This document shows positions 43,193 through 50,462 of a DNA stretch of 64,000 nt, piece after piece. The stretch comes from a virus. The translations under genes were made by a program, and so were the position numbers. The stretch lies in the IMG/VR virus record IMGVR_UViG_3300005841_000936, positions 1 through 64,000 of that record, one strand, 5' to 3'. Each line of letters starts with the position of its first letter. The first letter of the stretch is position 1. Under the pieces are notes generated by a model that was not told the origin of the DNA, ran no database searches, and worked only from the letters and a program-made list of their open reading frames with translations.

Positions 43193-45625
43193 ATGAACAT
43201 ATTCCGCGACAACGCACCGCTGTATTGGGCAGCGGGCATTCCAGCCATGCCACTCAAGCAGAGGCAGAAGGCCCCGATCCTCGCCGAGTGGACGACATAT
43301 GGCACAACCATGCCATCTGCTGCGATCCGAGACCATTGGCTCGAGACCTATCCCCGATCGAACATCGGTCTACCGTTCGGACCCGCATCGGGTTTGTGCG
43401 CGATCGACATCGATACGGTTGATCCAGAAATTGTCGCGGCGATCGAGGATTGCCTGCCGGCTTCGCCTTGGAAACGCATCGGCGCCAAGGGCTGCGCGCT
43501 GATTTTCAAGTGGCAGGGCCAGCGGAACTTCAAAATCAGGGACGACAGTGGCATGCTGTGCGAGTTCCTTGGCCTCGGTAACCAGCTCGTACTGCCGCCA
43601 TCGATCCATCCAGACACTGGTCAACCGTACGTCTCGGACACAAACCTCTGGGAGGTAATGGACAAGATCCAGCCGCTCGGGGTCGATATTGAGGACCGGT
43701 TACGGGCGGCACTGGGGGTGAAGGGCTATTCGCTCGCCCACGACGGCCGCTCGAAGCCGCTCGATGTGGTGCCAGCCGGCGAGCGGGACATACAGCTGGT
43801 GCGCCACGCCGGGTACCTTGCCCGGGTCGTGCTCGGCATCGATAAGAACACCAAGTTCTCGCTCGGCGAAGCACTCGCCCAGATGCACACATGGGTTGTC
43901 GACTTCACCGCGTCGGCCGCGGGTGATGACATGGACCCGCAAAAGGGCCTGGCCAAACTGCTCGAGTTCCTGCTGCGTGATATTGAAGGCGGTCGGACGC
44001 TGCCCGAAGGCTGGGATGCTGGCCTGACCGAAGAGCACTTTGCTCACCCGACGATCGCCGCGATCCGTGACAAGAACCAGGCCGAGCGGTGGACCTTCGC
44101 TCGGGCCAAGGACTGGATCTCGGGACAAATCGCGCAGAAGCCAGACGATGATAATTGGGCGCTCGACCGGATCGCCGAGATTATTGAGAAAGTCGCGGCC
44201 GACGAAAACTTCCTCGATCACCATTTTGACGCACTGGTCCCTGCCCTACAGCGCGCGTCGGGCAGTATCAAACTGTCCAAGCCTGCGCTCGCCAAGATGT
44301 TCAAAGGCGCGCGGCAGGGTGAGATTGAAATGGCCGCAGATCACGACGCAATCGCCCGACAGGTCGTGGAGGAGATGGACCGCGGCGGCGAGCTGCGCCA
44401 CGCGATGGGTTCCTTCTGGCAGTGGAACGGCTCTTGCTACGGTGAGATCGACGATAAGGTCGTTTACGACCACATCTCGACCCGCGTGAAGGGCAACGTA
44501 CTGTCGAAGCGCCATTCCGATTATCAGGCACTGGTCAAGGTTGTCGCTAACATGGTCCAGAAGCCGCTCGATGAATGTGGCGAGATCGGGATCAACTTCG
44601 CCAACGGGTTTCTGGATGCAGACCTTGTGCTTCACGAGCACGCGCCCAAGTACGGCAAGACCTTCACGATGCCCTTCAACTACGTTCCGGCCCGCAGGCA
44701 CGAGGCGCATAAGTGGCTCGCCTATCTCGAGACCAGCTGGGGGGACGATCCGGATTACGACGACAAGGTCAAGGCGCTGCAGGAGGCGTTCGCCGCGACC
44801 ATGTTCGGAGTAGCCCCCTCGTTTCAGAGGGTAATCTTGCTCCACGGGAAATCCGGATCAGGCAAGACCCAGGCGCTCGAGGTCCTTCAGGCAATGATGC
44901 CTCCAACCGCCGTATGTTCAATGCCGCCTGACCTTTGGAGTCAACGTTTTGCGATGACGGGCATGGTCGGAAAGACGCTCAACGTGTGCGGCGAGCTTCC
45001 GGAAGATTCCATGATCTCGGGCGAAGTCTTCAAGAAGGTGGTGGAAGGTGCCCAGATTCCCACCGAGCATAAGGGCCAGGACGGGTTTGAGTTCAAGCCC
45101 TTCGCGGCCCACTGGTTTGCGTCCAATCACTTGCCGCGATCACGCGACACTTCGATCGGGTTTATCCGGCGCTGGCTCATTCTCGATTACAATCGCGTGG
45201 TTCCTCCCGAGGAGCGTCAGATCAATTTTCATCGGGTCCTGATCGACGAAGAACGCGAGGCAATAGCGGCATGGGCTGTCGAAGGGTTCAAGCGCTTGCG
45301 CGAGCAGAAGGATTATACTCTACCCGCGTCGCACAAGCTTCGATCCAACCAGATCCGTCGATCGAACAACTCTGTGGCCGCATTTCTGCAGACTTCCGAG
45401 CGAGTTCGCCCCGCCGAGGGCGGTCAAGCGGACGCGCGTGAGGTATTCGACCAGTATCTGTTCTATCAGAAGGACGTTTCACGCGGTAATGGCGTATCGT
45501 ATGAGAGGTTTCTGCAGATGATGCCCGATCTCGATTATCCTGTGGAAGAATACATGGACGAAATTGGTGTCAACAGGTCCAAAATAATGGGCCTACATCT
45601 AAGATTAGCCCCCTTAAATAAGTAG
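43193..45625 (+). CDS. Primase-polymerase (PrimPol) fused to SF3/D5-like helicase (810 aa)
   Basis: The first 220 residues are a bifunctional primase/polymerase domain: PAMPLKQRQKAPIL, the metal-binding strand CAIDIDT near residue 70, IGAKGCALIFKW and GLGNQLVLPPSIHPDTG. A central linker leads to a D5-type helicase with Walker A GKSGSGKT at residues 552-559, Walker B-like LNVCGELPE and sensor/arginine motifs (HWFASNHLPRSRDTSIGFIRRW). It should prime and unwind phage DNA and is likely the central replication enzyme; no separate DNA polymerase is in the window. A good terminator follows the stop codon. Confidence 0.92.
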   Translation: MNIFRDNAPLYWAAGIPAMPLKQRQKAPILAEWTTYGTTMPSAAIRDHWLETYPRSNIGLPFGPASGLCAIDIDTVDPEIVAAIEDCLPASPWKRIGAKGCALIFKWQGQRNFKIRDDSGMLCEFLGLGNQLVLPPSIHPDTGQPYVSDTNLWEVMDKIQPLGVDIEDRLRAALGVKGYSLAHDGRSKPLDVVPAGERDIQLVRHAGYLARVVLGIDKNTKFSLGEALAQMHTWVVDFTASAAGDDMDPQKGLAKLLEFLLRDIEGGRTLPEGWDAGLTEEHFAHPTIAAIRDKNQAERWTFARAKDWISGQIAQKPDDDNWALDRIAEIIEKVAADENFLDHHFDALVPALQRASGSIKLSKPALAKMFKGARQGEIEMAADHDAIARQVVEEMDRGGELRHAMGSFWQWNGSCYGEIDDKVVYDHISTRVKGNVLSKRHSDYQALVKVVANMVQKPLDECGEIGINFANGFLDADLVLHEHAPKYGKTFTMPFNYVPARRHEAHKWLAYLETSWGDDPDYDDKVKALQEAFAATMFGVAPSFQRVILLHGKSGSGKTQALEVLQAMMPPTAVCSMPPDLWSQRFAMTGMVGKTLNVCGELPEDSMISGEVFKKVVEGAQIPTEHKGQDGFEFKPFAAHWFASNHLPRSRDTSIGFIRRWLILDYNRVVPPEERQINFHRVLIDEEREAIAAWAVEGFKRLREQKDYTLPASHKLRSNQIRRSNNSVAAFLQTSERVRPAEGGQADAREVFDQYLFYQKDVSRGNGVSYERFLQMMPDLDYPVEEYMDEIGVNRSKIMGLHLRLAPLNK

Positions 45626-45629
45626 ATTT

Positions 45630-45654
45630 AGGCCCGTTTACGGGCCTTTTTCTT
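45630..45654 (+). terminator. Rho-independent terminator after primase-helicase
   Basis: GGCCCG-TTTA-CGGGCC (45631-45646) followed by TTTTTC, 5 bp past the stop codon. It ends the replication unit. Confidence 0.9.
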
Positions 45655-45655
45655 G

Positions 45656-45665
45656 TGTGAATTAG
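45656..45665. promoter_or_regulatory. TGTGAATTAG element, copy 3, with conserved extension
   Basis: The 10-mer TGTGAATTAG immediately after the terminator, continued by GCCAAA, GAAATTTT and CCCCGGA up to 45693. The same longer block stands before the DNA ligase gene at 61633-61672. Confidence 0.5.
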
Positions 45666-45937
45666 CCAAAAATCGAAATTTTCCCCGGAGTTTGGGGGCA
45701 TGATCGCCCATAAAAGGGCAAAAAACCGTGTAAAAACAACGTGCTACCCTTCCAACGTCAGACAGTGACCCCTCCTACCAGTGGTGTAGACCAGTGTTGT
45801 GGAGGGAAGCAGAGCACGAGTGCCGCTTCTCCCGCGCTTACCGCAGCTGACACCTCCCCTTCGGGGGAGGGAACCTTGTGCCCCAGCAATGGAGCCAGGG
45901 AGCGGGAACCCGCGTCTATCGGGCCATAGACAACAGA

Positions 45938-45953
45938 TTGGGACTAGTCCCAA
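45938..45953. promoter_or_regulatory. TTGGGACYRGTCCCAA palindrome, copy 1
   Basis: Perfect 16-bp palindrome TTGGGACTAGTCCCAA, 20 bp before the start at 45973 and directly upstream of the ribosome site. Confidence 0.65.
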
Positions 45954-45972
45954 AGTTTGAGGAACATAAGAC

Positions 45973-46620
45973 ATGACATTCGATAAAGAAACATATGCGG
46001 GAAAGGTCAGCAAATTCATTGCTGATTGCCGCTCTTTGGTTCGTTCGGGCGAAGGCTTCAGCCGTGACACTCTCGCCGCTCTCCTGAACAATGACATGAC
46101 CATTGGTACGGTTGACGCCATGCTGGTGGCCAAATTCAAACCGCGCCTTCCAAGCGGCAAGGTCGGCACGTCCCGCTCAAGCCTTCGCAATGCCGACGGC
46201 GGTGAAGCTGCAAAGAAAGCGGTTGATCGTATCGAAAAGGCATTCGATGCGTGCAACAGCGATGTTGAGGCGATCGCCACTGCATTCCGTCCATTGGCTG
46301 TTGCCTTTGCTACCAATGCCGAGGGTTCGGTTAAGAGCATGTCCGCCTTGCTGGCACAGCTGAAAACAATCGAAACCAACCATGCGGAAAGCCTTGTTCC
46401 GGCTGAGGATACGGATGGGGAAGGCACTGAGGAACAGGATGCGCCTGTCATTGAACAGGAGGCACCTCTTGCCACCATGGCCAATAGACTGCGCTTGGCC
46501 ATAAGCGAGGCCGATAGTGCCACCATAGCAGAGGCGCACGATGCGCTTGTCGCTCTGCAACAGGCACTCAGCGGCACCGTCGCCTATGTCGCGGCGGAAC
46601 AGGAAGCAATCGCCGCCTGA
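45973..46620 (+). CDS. Hypothetical protein (215 aa) flanked by the TTGGGAC palindromes
   Basis: The 215-aa product is mostly helical: a basic N-terminal half (YAGKVSKFIADCRSLVRSGE, RLPSGKVGTSRSSLRNADGG) and an acidic C-terminal half rich in Ala/Glu (ATMANRLRLAISEADSATIA). GAGGAA precedes the ATG. It has no known motif. With a palindrome 20 bp upstream and a second, longer one 9 bp after its stop, it looks like an autonomous gene cassette. It may bind those palindromes, but nothing in the sequence proves it. Confidence 0.7.
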   Translation: MTFDKETYAGKVSKFIADCRSLVRSGEGFSRDTLAALLNNDMTIGTVDAMLVAKFKPRLPSGKVGTSRSSLRNADGGEAAKKAVDRIEKAFDACNSDVEAIATAFRPLAVAFATNAEGSVKSMSALLAQLKTIETNHAESLVPAEDTDGEGTEEQDAPVIEQEAPLATMANRLRLAISEADSATIAEAHDALVALQQALSGTVAYVAAEQEAIAA

Positions 46621-46628
46621 ACCCTGCC

Positions 46629-46660
46629 CCGGCGGATTGGGACCAGTCCCAATCCGCCGG
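46629..46660 (+). terminator. 32-bp near-perfect palindrome, terminator-like, containing TTGGGAC copy 2
   Basis: Arms CCGGCGGATTGGGAC and GTCCCAATCCGCCGG (15 bp each) around CA, starting 9 bp past the stop of the 45973 gene and followed by TTCCTTTCCCTT. It could terminate transcription. The central TTGGGACCAGTCCCAA (46637-46652) repeats the element upstream. Confidence 0.65.
46637..46652. promoter_or_regulatory. TTGGGACYRGTCCCAA palindrome, copy 2
   Basis: TTGGGACCAGTCCCAA in the spacer between the 45973 and 46695 genes, embedded in the 32-bp hairpin. Confidence 0.6.
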
Positions 46661-46694
46661 TTCCTTTCCCTTACCGCCGCAAAGGTTCGTCGCC

Positions 46695-47123
46695 ATGGCC
46701 CGTCGCAAGTCCCGCTCGATCCACGCCCGGATTGATACCAACGCAGCGCAGTTCGAGCGCGCAGGAAATCCTTGGATTTCGCCGCGTGATCAGCTCGAAA
46801 TGCAATGCGAGCCCGCATCTCCCGCGCCCAAGCGCAAGCCAAAAATTGGGACTGGTCCCAAACCCGGAATTTACCGAGAGAGCGAGGCGGTCAAACTTCG
46901 CCGACAGCAGCTGCAGAATTTGCACGGTGTCCTGGCCCTCATGGGTGGCACGCGCACGGTGCAGGCCAAAGAGCCGGCCAGATATAAACCCATCCAGTTT
47001 GTCGAGGCTATGTCGCGCGAGGAAGCCGATCCGTGGAGTGATGAAAACATCAAATCCACCCGTGATCGCCTTGCGATGGACTTCGCCAAGGCCCGCGCTG
47101 AAGCGAATCACGTCCGAAAATAG
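46695..47123 (+). CDS. Basic hypothetical protein (142 aa) carrying the third palindrome
   Basis: A basic 142-aa product (MARRKSRSIHARIDTNAAQF, PAPKRKPKIGTGPKPGIYRE) followed by a helical C-terminal half (RDRLAMDFAKARAEANHVRK). The palindrome TTGGGACTGGTCCCAA at 46846-46861 lies in its coding sequence (KIGTGPK). The basic N terminus suggests nucleic-acid binding. No family recognised. AAAGG precedes the ATG. Confidence 0.65.
   Translation: MARRKSRSIHARIDTNAAQFERAGNPWISPRDQLEMQCEPASPAPKRKPKIGTGPKPGIYRESEAVKLRRQQLQNLHGVLALMGGTRTVQAKEPARYKPIQFVEAMSREEADPWSDENIKSTRDRLAMDFAKARAEANHVRK
46846..46861. promoter_or_regulatory. TTGGGACYRGTCCCAA palindrome, copy 3
   Basis: TTGGGACTGGTCCCAA inside the 46695 gene. 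Its conservation inside a coding region argues for a protein-binding site rather than a terminator. Confidence 0.55.
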
Positions 47124-47149
47124 CTGAATAATCACAATGACTTGGCCTC

Positions 47150-47171
47150 GCTGCGATCAGCAGCGGGGTCT
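47150..47171 (+). terminator. Possible terminator / hairpin after the palindrome cassette
   Basis: An approximately 9-bp stem (CCTCGCTGC with GCAGCGGGG, one G-T pair) around GATCA in the 100-bp spacer after 47123. No U tract follows, so it is only a candidate. Confidence 0.35.
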
Positions 47172-47183
47172 CTAGTCATGCAT

Positions 47184-47196
47184 GTGACCAGGTAAC
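47184..47196. promoter_or_regulatory. NTKAC-N3-GTAAC dyad, copy 5
   Basis: GTGAC-CAG-GTAAC followed by TT, 28 bp before the ATG at 47224, the closest to a start of all copies. Confidence 0.6.
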
Positions 47197-47223
47197 TTCT
47201 CGATCCTGAAAGGACAGCCCACC

Positions 47224-47412
47224 ATGAATTGGTTAGAGCTCATGAATGCCGCCCAGGAAGATATTGCGGCAAAGTTTCCAGTAACGCGAAGATACTTCGC
47301 ACAAGGTTTCAAGGTTTCGCCGCGTTTCCACGCCGACAACATTGTCGGGTTGGAGACACTTAACCAAATCATTCGCCTAGACTTGCTTACCGGCGATTTC
47401 GTTTGTCAATAG
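47224..47412 (+). CDS. Hypothetical protein (62 aa)
   Basis: A 62-aa product (MNWLELMNAAQEDIAAKFPV then TRRYFAQGFKVS). The AGGA ribosome site lies in the 3' arm of a small TCCT-GAA-AGGA hairpin at 47204-47214, so translation may be modulated. The gene starts a plus-strand unit of small genes up to 48293 and follows the dyad copy 5. Confidence 0.6.
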   Translation: MNWLELMNAAQEDIAAKFPVTRRYFAQGFKVSPRFHADNIVGLETLNQIIRLDLLTGDFVCQ

Positions 47413-47425
47413 AAGGACTTTTGAA

Positions 47426-47686
47426 ATGACTGAGTTCATTGGACATAACCAATTGCTTGCTGCGGCTGTGCATCAGGCCCACACTGCGCTTCGTTACGGT
47501 CGCAACCGTGACGAGCATGCCCAGGTCGCGGCCCAGAACCGCATGTGCGACACGATCGAGCGTGCGCAGTATCCGAACCTGCTCTTGCGCCACCTCGTGC
47601 AGCAGGTCGGCCGCGGCAAGGCGATGGTGCTCGGCGTCGAGCGGCCGATCATCAATCTGGCTCTGAGCGAGATCTCTCAGTCATGA
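47426..47686 (+). CDS. Hypothetical protein (86 aa)
   Basis: An 86-aa helical protein, MTEFIGHNQLLAAAVHQAHT at the start, rich in Arg/His/Gln. Its stop overlaps the start of the next membrane protein gene (ATGA 47683-47686). No family recognised; the high density of small co-directional genes here is typical of early regions. Confidence 0.62.
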   Translation: MTEFIGHNQLLAAAVHQAHTALRYGRNRDEHAQVAAQNRMCDTIERAQYPNLLLRHLVQQVGRGKAMVLGVERPIINLALSEISQS

Positions 47687-47796
47687 GCCGCTACGAGCGC
47701 AGACGCAACGATGGTCCCATCCGCGGCATGGCCTTCGGCATTCCGTTTGGCATTGTCATCTGGTTAATCACCATCTGGATGGTGGCCCGGCCCTGA
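47683..47796 (+). CDS. Small single-pass membrane protein (37 aa)
   Basis: A 37-aa product with a basic start MSRYERRRNDGPIRG and one transmembrane segment AFGIPFGIVIWLITIWMVA. The start and stop overlap the neighbouring genes (ATGA, then TGATG at 47794-47798). Many early phage genes code for such peptides that alter the host membrane; a specific role is unknown. Confidence 0.6.
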   Translation: MSRYERRRNDGPIRGMAFGIPFGIVIWLITIWMVARP

Positions 47797-48293
47797 TGTT
47801 GTACGATTGCGGCATCACGAGCCCTGAGCCGGATCAGGACCCGAAATTCCACCGGCTGCATAGGCTGCGGCCGGCGGAGATCGGATCCCAGCTCAAGCAC
47901 GAGCTGTGCATCCTTGTTCAGACGCCCGGCATTCCGATTGAATGGTTGTATTTCGTGTTTGCGTGGTCCGACCGCACCCGGCGGTTTGTCCGCGACTGGT
48001 CGGACACCGCGGATCATTCGGCCGAGGCTAAAGCAAACGCCGCAAGTATTACGAATGATGATGCGTGGCGGATGATCAGGGTCATGCACAAGCCTGAAAC
48101 CTTCGCCGGAGCCGTGCCATTTGCGGTTTCATTGGCCCTTCAGGCTGATCCGAGGATCGATCGGGAGCTGGCCGAGGACATCGGAATTCCGGTGCAAAAG
48201 GCCCTTGGATGGCGATTTCGCAAGGTTTTTCATCCACTTACGGGTGAGAGGCTGATGCCGAGGAAGGGCCAGGCTCGGCTGTTTTCGGGGTGA
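47796..48293 (+). CDS. Hypothetical protein (165 aa)
   Basis: The 165-aa product (MLYDCGITSPEPDQDPKFHR at the start) has a hydrophobic middle (PIEWLYFVFAWSDR) and a basic end. It ends the unit that starts at 47224 and is followed by the AT-rich non-coding region. No family recognised. Confidence 0.62.
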   Translation: MLYDCGITSPEPDQDPKFHRLHRLRPAEIGSQLKHELCILVQTPGIPIEWLYFVFAWSDRTRRFVRDWSDTADHSAEAKANAASITNDDAWRMIRVMHKPETFAGAVPFAVSLALQADPRIDRELAEDIGIPVQKALGWRFRKVFHPLTGERLMPRKGQARLFSG

Positions 48294-48318
48294 GTTCTTA
48301 TATAGCCAATTTTTTCGA

Positions 48319-48331
48319 GTTACCTGGTCAC
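48319..48331. promoter_or_regulatory. NTKAC-N3-GTAAC dyad, copy 6
   Basis: GTTAC-CTG-GTCAC, one mismatch, 26 bp after the stop at 48293. Confidence 0.5.
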
Positions 48332-48496
48332 TTGATATCAGTTTCATTTTGCCACTGGTGTATTTTGCCGAGAATTGGGAATTTCTCCCAACTATTAGTG
48401 GTTCAAAATAAGTAATATTCCTCTTTATAATTCATCCGTCTTTAGAAGAAGAAGAAGAAAAATTATATATAGGGGTAATTACACTGTTCATTACTA

Positions 48497-48515
48497 GAAG
48501 TTACCAAGTAACTTC
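48497..48515. promoter_or_regulatory. NTKAC-N3-GTAAC dyad, copy 7 (perfect)
   Basis: GAAGTTAC-CAA-GTAACTTC, perfect 8-bp arms: the longest match of the set. It defines the dyad most clearly. Confidence 0.7.
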
Positions 48516-48565
48516 ATTTTCTGAAGCATGAAAGGAGTTGGCCCAAAATAGAGGGCTGACACCAA

Positions 48566-48578
48566 GTTACCTGGTAAC
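48566..48578. promoter_or_regulatory. NTKAC-N3-GTAAC dyad, copy 8 (perfect)
   Basis: AGTTAC-CTG-GTAACT, perfect 6-bp arms around the same 3-bp centre, about 80 bp before the ATG at 48657. Confidence 0.7.
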
Positions 48579-48656
48579 TCCAAAAAATTCAGTAAGAAAC
48601 AAATCGTCCCAAAATTAAGGACGATCCCGAGCCTACGAACCTGATTGGAAATTTAC

Positions 48657-49073
48657 ATGAGCAGCCTAATCCGCCGCATCACGATCCGCGCCATGGAGAA
48701 AGCCAGCGTCCCGAAAATCATCGTGGGCAAAGACTCCGAAGGAGATCCAATCTTTGCGTGGCCACTGACGCTCGCAAAGATCAATCAGCCCATCCGATCA
48801 AAGCGGAAACCCGTCAAGCGTGATCACCGTATCCTGGCCAACAGGATTAAGCCGCGCGTGGACGTGACCGCTTCGGTCAAACCGAAGCGTGATCCACGCC
48901 CAAAGCCTGTCGCAGGCCCGGTCGGAGACCCTCGCCCAAAATATCACGGCCAGTACGTCGGGATGACTGGCACCCATGTGTCTCACAATCACGCCCGTGA
49001 AATCCTTCGCAGAACCACCGCACCAGGATCCGAGGCACGTCGGGGAAATATTACCCCCTCAGCCCTCGCCTAA
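48657..49073 (+). CDS. Basic hypothetical protein (138 aa)
   Basis: A basic, Pro-rich 138-aa protein (MSSLIRRITIRAMEKASVPK, then KPKRDPRPKPVAGPVGDPRP) with probable disorder in the middle; such proteins often bind nucleic acid or host factors. ATG at 48657 or 12 bp upstream. There is no strong ribosome site. It follows the AT-rich region with the perfect dyads. Confidence 0.62.
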   Translation: MSSLIRRITIRAMEKASVPKIIVGKDSEGDPIFAWPLTLAKINQPIRSKRKPVKRDHRILANRIKPRVDVTASVKPKRDPRPKPVAGPVGDPRPKYHGQYVGMTGTHVSHNHAREILRRTTAPGSEARRGNITPSALA

Positions 49074-49132
49074 GCCCCGCTCAGCAGAAAAACGACCCCT
49101 GCCCGCTACCTACCTACCCGAGAGGCTTAAAA

Positions 49133-49462
49133 ATGACAATTCACCTCGACCTCCGCACCGACCTCGCCAAGGTCCGCGCCAACATCAACCTCAAGGATAT
49201 GGGCCGGTGCCTGTACGCCTCACCCTGCGCGATCGGTGCCATGATCGACCACCCTGCCGATCGTGAGCGTCTTGATCATGTTAAGGATCAACACGGCGCC
49301 GCTCAGGTCAACATTGTCACGCTGATCAGTCAGGGCGAAATCTCCGCCCCGACTGATCAGCACGCAGAGCTGAAGATGCTCCAAGAGTATTTCGACTCAA
49401 GCGGTGAAGCAGAAGAGTTTGAGCAATATCTCACCGAGCTCGAGCAGAAGTACGCGAAATGA
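49133..49462 (+). CDS. Conserved phage hypothetical, paralogue of the 51069 gene (109 aa)
   Basis: Starts MTIHLDLRTDLAKVRANINL and contains GRCLYASPCAIGAM and a C-terminal LTELEQKYAK. The gene at 51069 encodes the same pattern (LDLTRDLAKVRGN, GRCRYTAPCAIGAM, LTELEAKY), so the two are paralogues from a duplication. The conserved PCAIGAM with one Cys pair could be functionally important, but no enzyme family is recognised. GAGAGG precedes the ATG. Confidence 0.72.
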   Translation: MTIHLDLRTDLAKVRANINLKDMGRCLYASPCAIGAMIDHPADRERLDHVKDQHGAAQVNIVTLISQGEISAPTDQHAELKMLQEYFDSSGEAEEFEQYLTELEQKYAK

Positions 49463-49620
49463 CGCTCGCCCACTTCTACCTCGTCGCCTCCACGATCCTG
49501 ATCACATGGGTCTCGATGATCTGGTCCAGTAGGACCACGCTCAACACCGTGTGCAAGCTGATCACAGCCGGCATCGCCTTCTGCGGCGCCGTTCTCGTGG
49601 CCAAGGAGTTTTTCCTATGA
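49459..49620 (+). CDS. Small two-TM membrane protein (53 aa)
   Basis: A 53-aa product with two hydrophobic segments (FYLVASTILITWVSMIW and LITAGIAFCGAVLVA). Start ATG at 49459 overlaps the preceding stop (ATGA) and its stop overlaps the following ATG. This kind of short early membrane protein is often linked to superinfection control or host membrane change. Confidence 0.6.
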   Translation: MTLAHFYLVASTILITWVSMIWSSRTTLNTVCKLITAGIAFCGAVLVAKEFFL

Positions 49621-49685
49621 ACGTCTTCGACCAGGCCGGAGTCATCGCCAAACTCAGGGAACTAGCCGATGCCTATCAACAGTGA
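49617..49685 (+). CDS. Leader-like ORF (22 aa)
   Basis: A 22-codon frame (MNVFDQAGVIAKLRELADAY) that starts in an ATGA overlap and ends inside the next gene, 17 bp after its ATG. It may be a coupling leader for the 49669 gene rather than a functional peptide. Confidence 0.35.
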   Translation: MNVFDQAGVIAKLRELADAYQQ

Positions 49686-50241
49686 GCCCTTGGCATACCT
49701 GACCAAGTATTCTGGACGAATTGATCATCTTAGCTTTTTAAAACCAGTGCCCAGCGCGTCTGAGAGGGAAATCATCCCACTCTACGCCCGGGCCAACCCC
49801 CACTGCGGCTTCAGCTGCAACGGCGTGTACGTCGAAGGTGATAAATCCTCGATCGATACCGTGAAACGCTGGATGCACGACGCCACCGCCCGGCTTCCCT
49901 ATTTCGAGAAGCTGCTGAACGACAAGCTGACCGATGACGAGATCCTGACCCGAGCGCGTGAGGCCGCAGCTTTGGTCTATCCAGCCGCAGCCCCAAGCAT
50001 CCGCAACGGCGAGTGGGACACAGGCAACATGATGATTATCGCAATCAACGCCTTGACCCACATCAATCAGCCCCTGCCCGACCCCGACCTGATCGAGGCC
50101 CGTGCGCTGGTTGCCGGCCGATATCCGGAAGGATCCATCAGCGCTGGCAGGACTGTCCGTGGCGATGACGATGACAGCCAAGCCGTCCAGAACGCCTTGA
50201 AGGCTATCCGACGAGGCCGTGAATTGGAGCGATCCAAGTGA
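49669..50241 (+). CDS. Hypothetical protein (190 aa)
   Basis: A 190-aa product with mixed alpha/beta pattern and middle DIFFERENT segments such as PHCGFSCNGVYVEGDKSSID, NDKLTDDEILTRAREAAALV and a C-terminal acidic/basic tail (RGDDDDSQAVQNALKAIRRG). No family recognised. It overlaps the next gene by 4 bp. Confidence 0.66.
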   Translation: MPINSEPLAYLTKYSGRIDHLSFLKPVPSASEREIIPLYARANPHCGFSCNGVYVEGDKSSIDTVKRWMHDATARLPYFEKLLNDKLTDDEILTRAREAAALVYPAAAPSIRNGEWDTGNMMIIAINALTHINQPLPDPDLIEARALVAGRYPEGSISAGRTVRGDDDDSQAVQNALKAIRRGRELERSK

Positions 50242-50462
50242 AAGTATTCGTCATCATGGGAAATGATTTCCCAGCAGCTGTAGTGGCCAACCAGGCCGCG
50301 GCCGATGCCCTGATCGCTAAACGCGAGAAAGAGGAACGCGAGGAACTGATCCGCCACCACGGCGAGAAACTGGGCAAGCTCTACGGACCGCGCATTCACT
50401 GGCGCTCGTACGAATTCGAGCTCCAGTCCGCCACTACCCCTGCCCCGACGGAATGGCGATGA
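50238..50462 (+). CDS. Small hypothetical protein (74 aa)
   Basis: Starts MKVFVIMGNDFPAAVVANQA with a short beta strand, then a helical, charged middle and an aromatic end (RIHWRSYEFELQSA). Stop-start overlaps with both neighbours support translation. Function unknown. Confidence 0.62.
   Translation: MKVFVIMGNDFPAAVVANQAAADALIAKREKEEREELIRHHGEKLGKLYGPRIHWRSYEFELQSATTPAPTEWR

Larger units (their letters stand above)
45655..45972 (+). other. 347-bp non-coding region with several strong hairpins
   Basis: No convincing gene lies between the primase stop and 45973. It holds the TGTGAATTAG leader, a possible 22-codon ORF at 45700-45768 (GGAG upstream), a CCCCTCC/GGAGGG-flanked dyad (about 45768-45806), a perfect UUCG-tetraloop hairpin CCTCCCC-TTCG-GGGGAGG at 45853-45870, a GCGGG-AA-CCCGC hairpin at about 45902-45914 and the TTGGGAC palindrome at 45938. 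Dense folding suggests a structured RNA or leader, or a replication-related element. A 62-codon frame across it has no ribosome site and odd composition. Confidence 0.55.
48294..48656. other. 363-bp AT-rich non-coding region with three dyad copies
   Basis: It has no open frame of note and is much more AT-rich than its surroundings (for example AATTATATATAGGGG near 48460). It holds dyad copies at 48319, 48500 and 48566, a purine stretch of repeated AGA triplets (about 48443-48462) and a TCGTCC/GGACGA dyad at about 48604-48624. It is a good candidate for a regulatory hub or a replication origin. Confidence 0.6.

Noticed and set aside
45741-45929. 62-codon plus-strand frame in the non-coding region
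   Set aside because: No SD, no typical protein composition, and it crosses several strong hairpins.
45744-46577. 277-codon minus-strand frame
   Set aside because: Opposite the 45973 gene, Ala/Ser-rich shadow composition; the plus-strand gene has SD, normal codon use and fits the operon.
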